Below are positions 42,884 through 54,309 of a DNA stretch of 64,000 bases, in pieces; the first letter of the stretch is position 1; each line of letters begins with the position of its first letter. The translations under genes were made by a program, and so were the position numbers. This DNA is from Haberlea rhodopensis (Eukaryota > Streptophyta > Magnoliopsida > Lamiales > Gesneriaceae), in the NCBI GenBank assembly GCA_907163345.1, contig CAJQUN010000021.1, forward strand, positions 3,100,001 through 3,164,000. The letters run 5' to 3'. Under the pieces are notes generated by a model, which saw only the letters and a program-made list of their open reading frames with translations, had not been told where the DNA came from and searched no databases.

Positions 42884-45448
42884 TGTAAGGACCCCAAGCC
42901 CTTAACCCTTAATTAGTGTATTAACCACTATGTGTGGCACATGCTTTCAATAAAAAGCCAATCGGGAAGCTCAGATGATACTTTACCATTGAATGGCAAC
43001 TACAAAATTTCTTTAATATACAACATTAAGATCATCTCTACCCACAATTAGACTCACATGTTCGCCCTTTACCACCCCTTGGTGCCCTTTTGCATTGTGG
43101 GTTTTTATAAAAATTTGGGCAGAGTCTCCCCATAAATTGAGCTATCCCAAAACACAAGCACATCACATAATATAATTCCCGGCCAGGGAATACACAATAC
43201 TCAACAGAATATAGTACACAAAGTAAATTCCCAGCCAGGGAAGACACCACACATATGACGACATAAATGGGTCTCAACACCCACACAATACACTAACGAC
43301 TCTCATATCATTAGCAATTCTACCACAATTGCATGCAACACATAATGAAAGAGAGAAAGGCTCATGCCTTTATATACAACCCATATACAAGAATATTCGC
43401 GCTCACATGCGAGCATCATAAATGTGTATATAAATCTTGGGTGTATATAAGTACTCTATACGATACCGTGCTCCATCAAGCCCTGGTACCACGATCCTGT
43501 GAGTACATCCAATCAACAGCTCGAGCTCAGCTCCACAGCCATCGATGCACCTGTTCACCTGCCCCAACAGAGACAGCCCCCAACGGGGTGAGCATACCAA
43601 TACACAAAATCTCATAATCACAATAATGAAATTCATAATTTACAACACAAGTAAATATTAATGAATTTTAAATGATACTCCTTGGATGGCAACATCCTCA
43701 TCCGGGATTCCGTGTACTGTCCCTGTTCTCACAATCATCAAACACATCAAATCTCATAAATCAGTAAATCAACACATTGATTTAACTCATAGCATGCCTG
43801 ATGCTCAAGTATCAATATTTAATGAATCCAAATCCATTATACATGCAAACATAGATATCTCGATATCTAATACTGATTTTCAACTTTGCTACCAATCACA
43901 GATAGCTCAAATGCCTAGCATTTATTTTACAAATACTCTATTTCACTTAGACATCTCACATGTCTCATAATGAATACATCTCACATGTCTCATAACGAAT
44001 ACATGATCCCACGATCATTCTCAGGCATCTCAAATGCCATACAATAGTCATATAAACCCAGTACCCCATATCTCTTATAAGGTCGTACTACTCTAGTACT
44101 ACGCACACTTGTGGCAGCGATATCAAGACTAGGTCGTTCCATAGTCATATCGACACATATATATATATATAGCCATGCCCACAACCATCTAATGCAATTA
44201 CGACACATTATGCATTTCACAATTGCTATCACATAAGGTAATGCTCGTACGTCGCACGTACCTTAAATCTCCGAAGTCCGAGCCAAACCTTGCTCGAGTT
44301 CCATGCTCCGAGGAACGATGTGCTAACACGATAAATTAATTCACAATTAATTACGATCATGCAACCCATGTTCAAGCACACCCATAACCCTCAAAAATAT
44401 TGTCAACACACGACAATTAACCATATCGAAAATCGCTCAAGAATTTCCCCACAAATTTTCGAACCTTCACAACACGAATCAAACCCAATTAAACACCATA
44501 ATTCATCTAAAATATGAATTAGTCAATCAACAACATGAATAATCGCCCCACATGCCAAACCCCCAAAATTCGAAATCCAAACCCCTAAAATTCGAACACA
44601 ATAAGCATCCTTATACAACTAAAGCATGTAATAAACGATCCATAACAAGAATCGCCACACCTCTGCCAAAAATCACAATTTTCGAACCTAAACCCACGAA
44701 AAATGCATAAATTCGAACCAATCCCACCAACAGCAATAATTCGAACAAATCGAACATAAAAATGGCAGGGAATTACACAACAACGACGAAAAAGGGGCAA
44801 GGGAGGTTACCCAATCGAAAATCGGAAGAAATCGGACCAAAATCGAAGAACCCTAGAAATTGGGGATCGGCGCACTTCCGCAAAATTCGACTTCCACACG
44901 CGACGAAACTTCGAATTGATGGAGGGGAAAGGAGCGCCTGGACGAGACGAAGCCGTGGGTAGGTCGGACGCGCCGAACGGCGGCCGAACGGCGGCGGGCG
45001 AAGCGCCTGAAGCGGCGGGGGCAGGGGCTGACGGGAAAAGGGGCGCGCGCGGGAGAGAGGAGAAAGTTGGGGCTGAAATGAAATTTTGTTTAAAATCTTG
45101 GGTTCAATTGGTATTTATAGCAAAATACCCCGAAAAACTATTAGCCCCACAAATACATCATGATTCATTAAAAATCATCTGTTTTCAAAAACTCTCTCTC
45201 TAACTCAAAAATCCCCTACCGGTGCCCACACACAGCACCCGAGATTCTGAGTTACACTAAAAACCCAACTCACAGGTTTTCACCGAAATGAGAATACGAT
45301 CTCAACCTCGGGATCCAACGATCCCAACTGCCCAAATAAATGAGCCCAGAAGGCCCGACACCTCGACTAAACTCCAAGTCGACACGTAAAACCACTTTAG
45401 GGGTTATTAACACTCCGGGATTAACATCCCTAATCTCAGGTCATCACA
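42884..45448 (-). mobile_element. solo LTR of family B/F inside the 5' LTR of element D
   Basis: A 2565-bp unit with plus-strand ends TGTAAGGACCCC...GTCATCACA is flanked by CCAAA on both sides (42879-42883 and 45449-45453). Its start, end and inner blocks match LTR B (9100-11705), on the opposite strand. No polypurine tract, primer site or coding region lies within, so it is a solo LTR left by LTR-LTR recombination. It has an AAGGTACGT motif (complement of 44257-44264) but no CGATCGATCG cluster. The GC-rich ORF at 44916-45203 shows no domain. Confidence 0.92.
43559..44261 (-). other. candidate LTR-resident intron in solo LTR F
   Basis: Minus-strand donor AAG|GTACGTGC at 44261 and acceptor TTGGGGCAG|GTG ending at 43559, 703 bp. 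Same acceptor wording as LTR B. Inference only. Confidence 0.3.
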
Positions 45449-46116
45449 CCAAAAACGGGCGATCGATCGCCAGCCTCTGTACAACGAAAATCTCCATTTT
45501 TGCACCTTTAAACCTTACCAACCTCAACCATCATTTATACCAACATCTTAAAAACATTAAAACACTCAAAACCTTCATTACACATCATAAAACCATTAAA
45601 AATCCAACATCCCACCAAGAATCACACTAACCCAAACAAACCCATTTCAAACTCTTTTTAAAACCCTTCCAAAACTTAACAACCATTTCAAGAACATCAA
45701 TAAGTGCTATATAAACATCATAGGCACTAAATCTTACCAAGAAATGCAAGAAGGAAGCTTTTACAAGAATTTCTTCCCACCTTTAGGGTTAATTTCAAAA
45801 ATGAGGGAAAGGAAATTTGGGAAAGTGATTTTGGGAGTTTGAGTGTAAAAGTGAGGTGAGGTAAAAGTGGTGGGTTATGTCTTACTTTTAATTTGTACCC
45901 CAATAACAACATGATGTATTTAAAATACATTAACATGATAAGCATTTACAAATTGCAATCAACTTCATTAAACCCACATCATCCTCATACTTAAAATTAA
46001 CATCCTTAAATCATGTTACTTCTTCATTTCCCAAACATGACTTAAACATCATAATAATTCATCATATAAACATAATTAATGTTCAAGTTACCATCAATTA
46101 ATTTCGGGGCATCACA

Positions 46117-48316
46117 GCCACTGAATCATGCCATGAAGTATCGAATTCCAATACACATGCCCTCAACATGTCCTCGAGCATTTGGATAGTACGCTCGGTT
46201 TGGCCATCCGTTTGGGGATGATATGCAGTGCTCAACCTTACCTCAGTTCCTAAGGCTGACTGGAGACCCTCCCAAAAATGAGATGTGAATCGCGGATCTC
46301 GATCCGACACTATAGAAATAGGGATCCCGTGTAATCTTACCACATCTCGAACATATAACTGAGCCATCCTCAAATAGGTGAAGGTCATACTATAGGGAAT
46401 GAAGTGAGCTACTTTGGTCAATCTGTCCACAATCACCCAAATGGCATCAAAACCCAAGGCACTCCTCTGCAAGTGGGTCACAAAGTCCATGGATATGTGT
46501 TCCCACTTCCATTTTGGTATCTCCAAACTCTTCAACTCACCCCCAGGTCTCTGCCTCTCTGCCTTAACCTGCTGGTAGATCAAGCACCTCTTAACGAATG
46601 TGACGGCATCACGCTTCATTCTTTTCCACCAAAACTGACCACATAGATCCTTATACATTTTCTTCCCACCTGGGTGGATACTAAGCCTGCTACTATGAGC
46701 TCACTCCAAGATCCCTCTACGCAACTCCGGCGTACTCGGGACCCCCCAACGGCTACCCAATCTCAAGGATCCGTCATCAGCCACTCTGAACTTCGATGGC
46801 TGTCCAAGATGTACTAGTGATGACCATCTCTAAATCTCATCATCTGTCTTTAGAGCTCTCCAGATATTCTCATAAATATCTGGCTCTGCTAATAAGGTCG
46901 ACACGCGTACCGGTGATGTATCCACATCAAAGTCATAGCCCAGATGGCAATAAGAAGTCATCATAGCCGATAAATACATGGCGTCCTCAGCAGTACTCTT
47001 CACCTTCCGACTCAAGGCGTCTGTTGTCAAGTTTGCTTTTCCCGGATGGTACTCTATCTCACAGTTATAGTCCTTGAGTAAATCCATCCATCTCCTCTGA
47101 CGCATATTCAACTCCGCCTGAGTAAATAAGAATTTTAGGCTCTTATGATCCGTATATATGGTAAAAGATGTATCATACAAATAATGCCTCCAAATCTTCA
47201 GGGCAAAGATAATAGCCGCCAACTCCAAATCATGGACTGGGTATCTAGCCTCATGCGGCTTCAACTGCCTCGAAGCATAGGCTACCACATGATTATCTTA
47301 CATCAATACACAACCCAAGCCCTGTAGTGATGCAGCAGAACAAACCTCTTGTTCTCCGTGGGAATCACCAACACCGGCGCCGTCGTCAATCGATGCTTCA
47401 ACTCTTGGAAGCTTTGCTCACAAGCCTCAGACCAATAGAAAGGTACCCCCTTTTGAGTCAACTGAGTCAATGGCTTAGCAATCTTAGAAAATCCCTCGAC
47501 GAAGCGTCGATAATAACCTGTCAAACCAAGAAAACTCTGTATCTCGGGTACAGAAGTGGGTGCATCCCATTCCATCACGGCCTCAATCTTACTGGGATCC
47601 ACCGATATCCCACTACTAGATATAACATGCCCGAGAAACACCACGCTGCTCAACCAAAACTCACACTTGCTGAGCTTGGCAAATAACTGATTATCTCTAA
47701 GAATCTGGAGCACCGTCCATAAGTGCCTCACGTGCTCCTCCTCACTCCGAGAGTAGATGAGTATGTCGTCAATAAATACTATGACGAATTGGTCAAGATA
47801 AGGCTGGAACACCCGGTTCATCAAACTCATAAAGACAGCCGGGGTGTTCATTACACCAAACGGCATAACTAGGAACTCGTAGTGCCCATACCGAGTCCGG
47901 AACGCTGTCTTCTGAACATCTTCCTCTATGACCCGAATCTGGTGGTAACCCGACCTCAAGTCAATCTTGCTATAAAGCTTAGTACCCTGCAACTGATCAA
48001 ATAAATCAACAATCATTGGGAGAGGATACTTGTTCTGCACTGTGGCCTTATTCAGTTGCCGGTAATCGATGCACAAACGCATCGAACCATCCTTCTTTTT
48101 CACAAAAAGAACTGATGCGCCCCAAGGCGATACGCTATGGCGTATATATCCTTTGTCAAGGAGTTCCTGCAACTGTTCTTTCAATTCTCTTAACTCCGCA
48201 GGTGCCATCCTATAAGGAGCACGAGAGATAGCGGACGTTCCTGGTACCAATTCAATCCCAAACTCAACCTCTCTAGGCGGTGGGAGTCCTGGAATTTCCT
48301 CCGAACACATCAGCAA
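46117..48316 (-). pseudogene. element E pol: RT, RNase H and first part of integrase (decayed)
   Basis: Frame 48316-47303 has RT with the catalytic VFIDDILIYS. A frameshift near 47330 leads to frame 47288-46830 with RNase H (YTDHKSLKFLFTQAELN). In-frame stops near 46830 and 46707 follow. Frame 46658-46117 then has the integrase zinc finger and core up to HPQTDGQTERT and the point where D inserted. The zinc finger has CLIYQQ instead of CLICQQ, losing one cysteine. The link to gag/protease is shifted near 48300. It continues at 34859. Confidence 0.88.
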
Positions 48317-49940
48317 ACTCTGCTACCACTGGTACATCCTCAACTCTTAACTCTTTACTCTTTCCCATCGTGTCCACGGCGTAAATAAGATAGCCCATGT
48401 GCCCACGTTTCAATAACTGGGACATTTTGATTGCCGATATCAACGGGATCTTTGTACGAGAACCGTTCCCATAGAAAGTCCACTGAATCCCCTCATCAGA
48501 TTTGAACCGCACTGACCTCTGCCGGCAATCCACTACTGTCTGATATCTGTTCAATACATCAATACCCACAATGCAATCGAAGTCTGTCATACCCAACATA
48601 ATCAAATCCGTCTTTAATTCATTGCCCTCAAAATAAATGAGGCAGTCTGCAAGAAACTGATCAGCAACAACATTCTTCCCAGTGGGTGTCGAGACCATGA
48701 GAGGTGTGGGTAACGGAGACGTGCACATGTGATGCTTCTCCACAAAACCAACTGATACAAAAGAATGGGAGGCACTTGTATCTATCAAAATAAAAGCGAG
48801 GTACGTAAATAAGTGACACGTACCAGCAATCACCTCCTCTGGAGCTGCCTCGGCCTGCTCCCTAGTCAGTGCATAAACCGGCCCCTGAGGCGGTCCCATC
48901 GTCTGACCTCGCATTGGCCTCGGCGCATACTGTTGTCTTTGTTGTACTGCTCTGTCTGAGGGTCTCCCTATGGTGTCTTGCTGTCCTCCCCGGTTAGGAC
49001 ATTCCCGCGCAAAGTGGCCCCTCCTTCCACATTCATAACAAGTAGGACATTCCCTTATCGGATGAGGCCCTCCACACTGATAACATCTGATTCCCCCAAA
49101 TCTACTCCCTTGTGTCTGTCCCCTATTTGATTGCGTTTTGCCCCTACGGTCCCCCATGCGACGAGAATCCGGTCGTCGACCACTGAACCTAGAAGATGAT
49201 GGAACTCCTCTTGACTTAAATTGATCACCCCTTGGTTTCAGACTATCAGAGGTCGACTTCTGTGGGGGCACTGGTGGTGGTACTGCGTCTGGATATGCAC
49301 CTACTCCCAACTCTTCCAATTCAGCTCGTGTAAGAGCGTCGTCAAAGGAAGTATGGCCATTAGTAATCACTCTGTCATATAGTTCGGGCCTCAAACCTTT
49401 CAAGAAGTGCCTCATCTTTGCTTGAGTGCTTGTGGCGATATGGGGCACATATCTTAGTAATGAAGAGTAGTGAAGAGCATAGTCTGATACTGCCATGTTT
49501 CCTTGTATCAAATTGGTGAATTCATCCTCTTTAATTTGTCGTACAGTAGCCGAGAAGTATCGGGTTAGGAACCGAGTCCTAAATAATCCCCAGTTGATCT
49601 CATGCCCTTGAGCCTCTTGTTCCATTACGGTTGTCTTCCACCACATCAATGCCTTCTTGGCGAGTTGGAACTCCGCCAATCGGATCCAAGCCGGCTTTGC
49701 ACAAGGGGCAGCTACAAAGATCTGTTCCAACCTTTCCAACCATTCTTCGGCCTGTTCCCCAATCTCAGTCCCCTCAAACATCGGTGGTCGAAAAGCGAGA
49801 AATTGGGTCAAACTCAGTTCTCCTGGCAACAACTGCTGTTCTGACGGCTCTTGACCCAAGGAAGGTGGTGGTAGAGGATTGGTATGTCCCACAATTGCAT
49901 TAACACTCACAACATCGCCTATCTCAATGTTTGCTGCCAT
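48273..49940 (-). CDS. element E gag-protease, altered protease active site
   Basis: I take the ATG at 49940. Gag domain (FRTRFLTRYFSATVRQIKE), two zinc knuckles (CYQCGGPHPIREC and CYECGRRGHFAREC) and an aspartic protease region follow. The active-site motif reads LIDTSASHSF where C and D have LIDTGASHSF, a change expected to disable the protease. The frame ends shortly after VVAEFADVF owing to an indel near 48300. Confidence 0.85.
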   Translation of the reverse strand: MAANIEIGDVVSVNAIVGHTNPLPPPSLGQEPSEQQLLPGELSLTQFLAFRPPMFEGTEIGEQAEEWLERLEQIFVAAPCAKPAWIRLAEFQLAKKALMWWKTTVMEQEAQGHEINWGLFRTRFLTRYFSATVRQIKEDEFTNLIQGNMAVSDYALHYSSLLRYVPHIATSTQAKMRHFLKGLRPELYDRVITNGHTSFDDALTRAELEELGVGAYPDAVPPPVPPQKSTSDSLKPRGDQFKSRGVPSSSRFSGRRPDSRRMGDRRGKTQSNRGQTQGSRFGGIRCYQCGGPHPIRECPTCYECGRRGHFARECPNRGGQQDTIGRPSDRAVQQRQQYAPRPMRGQTMGPPQGPVYALTREQAEAAPEEVIAGTCHLFTYLAFILIDTSASHSFVSVGFVEKHHMCTSPLPTPLMVSTPTGKNVVADQFLADCLIYFEGNELKTDLIMLGMTDFDCIVGIDVLNRYQTVVDCRQRSVRFKSDEGIQWTFYGNGSRTKIPLISAIKMSQLLKRGHMGYLIYAVDTMGKSKELRVEDVPVVAEFADVFGGNSRTPTA

Positions 49941-50108
49941 GCTGTAACACAAGGGTTAACAACAATTCCAAACAATATATATGCTACAGAGTTATATAAC
50001 ATGAATGATAATAAGCATGGTCGTATAACAATTATATACATCAATATGCTCTACATGCATAAACATGCCCAAATGTAAACACCTAGCCAACCATGCTAAG
50101 GCTACCCT
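49941..50108 (-). other. leader of element E, cut before the primer site
   Basis: The leader matches those of C and D (including the CTAGCCAACC...GCTAAGGCTACCCTTC block). It ends about 40 bases before the primer site would be expected; there the truncated LTR of copia G begins. Confidence 0.65.
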
Positions 50109-50325
50109 TCAATGCATTATCATTATCCCGATTCATGATAATACTTGACTAGGGACAATATTTAAGAACAATACAATATTATTCTAAGGACATTAACTTA
50201 TATATCAATTCATATTACACAGATATTCGAATAAGATATAATAATGATTTGCCATTTATAAAATCATAATACATTGTATGTCATAAACAATCATCTAATG
50301 ACTTGTCTTAGGGCATATCCCAACA
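50109..50325 (-). repeat. truncated 3' LTR of copia G
   Basis: 217 bp aligned with 57361-57577 with few mismatches. The polypurine tract AAGTGGAGATT (minus strand) lies at 50326-50336. Confidence 0.85.
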
Positions 50326-50339
50326 AATCTCCACTTGCA

Positions 50340-53258
50340 CTAAGACCAATCAGACATATACTTAATGCCTAGAGATCTAGTATGACGATCATGCTTCTGC
50401 TGTGACAGTGGCTTCGTCAATGGGTCAGATACATTATCATCTGTTGGTACTTTGCATATTTTAACATCTCCTCTTTCAACGATTTCTCGAATGAAATGAA
50501 AGCGCCGAAGTATGTGCTTGGATCTTTGGTGAGATCTAGGTTCCTTAGCCAATGCGATGGCTCCATTGTTGTCACAATAGAGTTCTATTGCATCTAGTAT
50601 GCTAGGCATCACCCCAAGTTCAGAAATGAACTTCTTGATCCAAACAGCTTCCTTTGCTGCATCTGAGGCAGCAATATACTCAGCTTCAGTTGTAGAATCG
50701 GCTACTGTCTCTTCCTTTGAACCTTTCCAGCTTACAGCACCTCCATTTAGGCAAAACACATATCCTGATTGCGATCGAAAATCATCTTTGTCGGTTTGGA
50801 AACTTGCATCAGTGTAACCTATTACATTGAGCTCTTCCTCACCTCCATAAATCAAGAATGTATCCTTAGTTCTTCTCAAGTACTTCAGGATATTCTTGAC
50901 TGCAATCCAGTGACATTCACCTGGATCAACTTGATATCTGCTCGTCATGCTCAAAGGATACGAGACATCGGGACGAGTACATATCATGGCATACGTGATA
51001 GATCCAATAGCTGACGCATATGGAATCTTACTCATGCGTTGTCTCTCATCTGGTGTTGAAGGACACTGATCCTTCGAGAGATGTATTCAATGCGTCATAG
51101 GCACGAATCCTTTCTTAGATTCTTGCATGCTAAACCGTTTTAGCACTTTGTCTATGTATTTACTTTGACTTAGGCTAAGTAATCTTCTCGATCTATCTCT
51201 ATAGATTTTGATTCCTAATACATAGGTGGCTTCACCCAAGTCTTTCATAGAAAAGCAATTCCCTAGCCAAATCTTTACAGATTGTAAGGCAGTGATATCA
51301 TTCCCAATTAGAAGTATGTCATCTACATACAATATTATGAAGATAATTATGCTCCCACTGACCTTCTTGTAGACACAAGGTTCATCAACGTTTTTGATGA
51401 AACCAAACTCTTTGACTACATCATCAAAACGAAGATTCCAACTCCGAGAAGCTTGCTTCAATCCAGAAATGGATCGTTGTAGCTTGCATATCTTTCCAGC
51501 ATCCTTTGGATCGACAAAACCCTCGGGCTGTGTCATGTACACATCCTCAAGCAGATTTCCATTAAGGAAAGCTGTTTTGACATCCATCTGCCAGATTTCA
51601 TAATCATGAAATGCAGTTATTGCAAGTAAGATCCTAATGGATTTAACCATGGCAACTGGTGAAAAAGTTTCATCATAGTCAATACCATGAATTTGTTTGA
51701 AACCTTTTGCTACCAGTCGATCTTTAAAGGTTTGTACATTACCATCCATGTCGATCTTCTTCTTGAAAATCCATTTGCACCCTATGGGTCTCACCCCTTC
51801 AGGTGGGTCAACCAAAGTCCATACTTGGTTTGCATACATGGATTCCATCTCAGATTTCATGGCCTCTTGCCATTTCTCAGAATCAGTGCCCATTATAGCT
51901 TCTTGATAAGATGACGGCTCATCCTCATCAATAAGTAGTAAGTCACCTTGTTGAGTCACAAGAAATCCATATCTCTGTGGCTCCCGGTGTTCTCTTACAG
52001 ACTTACGCTGGGCTTGTGTCTCTTGAGCAGGCACTTCATCCACAACAACTTGTGGTGACTGCTCTGTTTCCATCTCAATATCATGTTCAGTGTTTTCTTG
52101 TGGTTGAACTTCACTAAGTTCTATATGTCTCCCACTGGTTTTTCTAGAAATAAATTCTCTTTCAAGAAAGACAACAGTCCGAGCAACAACCACTTTGTTC
52201 TCGGTGGGATAATAGAAATAGTATCCTTTTGTTTCCTTAGGATACCCCACAAATAAACACTTATCAGATTTGGGTCCAAGTTTGTTAGAGGCGTGACGTC
52301 TCACGAAAGCCTCACAACCCCAAATCTTCATGAAAGACATACTAGGACGTTTCCCAGTCCATATCTCATATGGTGTCTTTTCCACTGATTTAGATGGAAC
52401 ACGGTTCAGTATGAATATTGTTGTTTCTAAAGCATGTCCCCAAAAGGATATCGGAAGATTTGCATGACTCATCATTGATCGAACCATGTCCAACAAGGTT
52501 CGATTCCTCCTTTCGGATACACCATTCCATTGTGGAGTATACGGATGTGTGAGTTGGGGGACTATCCCACACTCCTTTAGATAGTCATGAAACTCTTGGC
52601 TTAGGTATTCACCTCCTCGATCTGATCAGAGGATTTTGATACTTTTACCAAGTTGGTTTTGTACTTCATTCTTGAAATCTTTGAACTTTTCAAAAGTTTC
52701 ATGCTTGTGTTTCATAAGATACACATACCCATATCCACTGAAGTCATCAGTAAATGTAACGAAGTATTGAAAACCACCTCTAGCATGTGTGCTTATTGGC
52801 CCACATACATCATTATGTATGAGACTCAATAAATCATTTGTCCTTTCAACATGTCCCTTGAAAGGAGCTTTAGTCATCTTGCCCATTAAACAAGATTCAC
52901 ATGTTTTATATGATTCAAAATCAAATGAATCCAATACTCCATCCTTATGAAGTTTTGATATGCGATTCTCGTTTATATGGCCCAAGCGACAATGCCAGAG
53001 ATAAGTTGGATTAGAATCATTATTCTTAATCCTTTTAGTATTTATGTTATAGACAGACATATCAAGATTTAATATATAAAGACCATTAATCATTTGTGCA
53101 TTAGCATAAAACATATCATTTAAATAAATGGAGCAACAATTGTCCTTTATAATAAATGAAAATCCACACTTGTCCAAACAAGAAATAGAAATAATGTTTT
53201 TAGTAATCGACGGCACAAAATAACAATCTTTTAAATCTAAAATTAAGCCCGAAGGCAA
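50340..53258 (-). pseudogene. copia G pol: integrase, RT and RNase H with three in-frame stops
   Basis: The reading is continuous apart from in-frame TGA codons at about 53260, 52623 and 51087. Parts: pre-integrase zinc region with CESCLMGKMTKAPF, integrase core (HNDVCGPISTHARGG to about 52400), RT N-terminal block (VRPIGCKWIFKKKID), catalytic LYVDDILLIG, and RNase H (EAEYIAASDAAKEAVWI) ending at 50340. No frameshift was found. The stops look like CGA or GGA to TGA changes. The rest is well preserved, so G is a recent arrival. Confidence 0.88.
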
Positions 53259-53273
53259 AGATAATGAATAATC

Positions 53274-54309
53274 TCATATTGCTAATGCAGCAACTCTTGC
53301 TCCATTTCCAATTCGGAGATCAACCCCGCCTTTCGCCAACAACCTACTCCTTTTGAGATCCTGCACATTGACACAAATGTGAGAACCACATCCAGTATCT
53401 AATACCCATGATGAAGAAGTAGATAAATTGACTTCTATAACAAAAATACCTGAAGTGGAAGTCACACTTCCCTTCGTCTTCTTAAGATCCTCCAGATAAA
53501 CTTTGCAATTTCTTTTCCAATGTCCGGTCTGACCGCAATGGAAACAGTTCCCCTCTTTTGCCACTCCTCCCTTTGGCTTTAGTGCAGAAGCATGTGGCTT
53601 AGACTTAACAAGGACTTTCTTGTTCTTCTTGTAGCCTTTAGCTTTAGTCTTTCCTTTGCTCTTATTCACAATAAGAACATTTGTAGGCTTAGATTTCTTG
53701 CTGTTAGCTTCAAAAGTTCTCAGCATGCCAAGCAACTGTGGTAGAGTCTTTTCAATTTCAATCATATTGTAATTCAAGACAAATTGACTGAAGCTTTCAG
53801 GCAACGATTGCAAGATCACGTCAGTGGCCAACTCTTGGTCCAATGGAAAACTCAGCTTCTCCAGATTCTCAATGTACCCAATCATCTTGAGTACATGAGT
53901 TCCAACTAGACTTCCTTCTACCATTCTACACTGGAATAACGCTTTAGAGACGTCATACCTCTCTTGTCTTGCTTGTTGTTGGTATAGTTGCTTTAGGTGC
54001 TCGATCATATCGAACGCCTCCATTTCCTCATGTTTCTTCTGAAGCTCAGAGTTCATGGTGGCAAGCATAAGGCACCCAACATCAAGTACGTCATTTTGAT
54101 GCTTCTTGTAAGCATCTCTATCGGCTTTAGCAGCTGTCAAGGGAGGTTCCTCAGCAGGTAAGGGTTCCTCTAGGACATATTGTTTTTTTCTCTTGTTTGA
54201 GGACAATCCTCAAATTCCTATACCAGTCTAGGAAATTAGTCCCATTAAGTTTGTCCTTCTCAAGGACCGATCGCAATGATAGTGTGCTTGTAACGTTGTT
54301 GGTTGCCAT
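53274..54309 (-). pseudogene. copia G gag and protease start, frameshifted in an A run
   Basis: The ATG at 54309 opens MATNNVTSTLSLRS and is shifted at a homopolymer (plus-strand T run 54183-54189) after about 40 codons. The main frame 54206-53274 continues with the UBN2-type gag domain, a Lys-rich stretch, a zinc knuckle (CFHCGQTGHWKRNC) and the protease motif VLDTGCGSHI. It ends at the TGA near 53274. Gag forms the particle, and protease cuts the polyprotein. Confidence 0.82.

Larger units (their letters stand above)
34860..46116 (-). mobile_element. element D: complete Tekay/Del-type chromovirus inserted in E integrase
   Basis: The 5-bp duplication GCCAC is at 34855-34859 and 46117-46121. 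On the minus strand it has a 5' LTR (46116-41586, itself split by a solo LTR), primer site, gag/protease, RT/RNase H/integrase and 3' LTR (36816-34860). Without the inner insertion the LTRs are 1961 and 1957 bp and differ by a handful of changes, so D is young. Confidence 0.92.
41586..46116 (-). repeat. 5' LTR of element D, split by a solo LTR
   Basis: The LTR parts are 41586-42883 and 45449-46116, together matching 34860-36816. They carry the same minisatellite (42125-42294), GTACGT motif (near 42527-42537) and palindrome cluster. The cluster is cut by the insertion: cores at 42694-42878 on one side and 45460-45469 on the other. Confidence 0.92.

Noticed and set aside
44916..45203. GC-rich ORF in the solo LTR as a host gene
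   Set aside because: Low-complexity Gly/Ala/Glu composition without a domain, lying wholly within an LTR.
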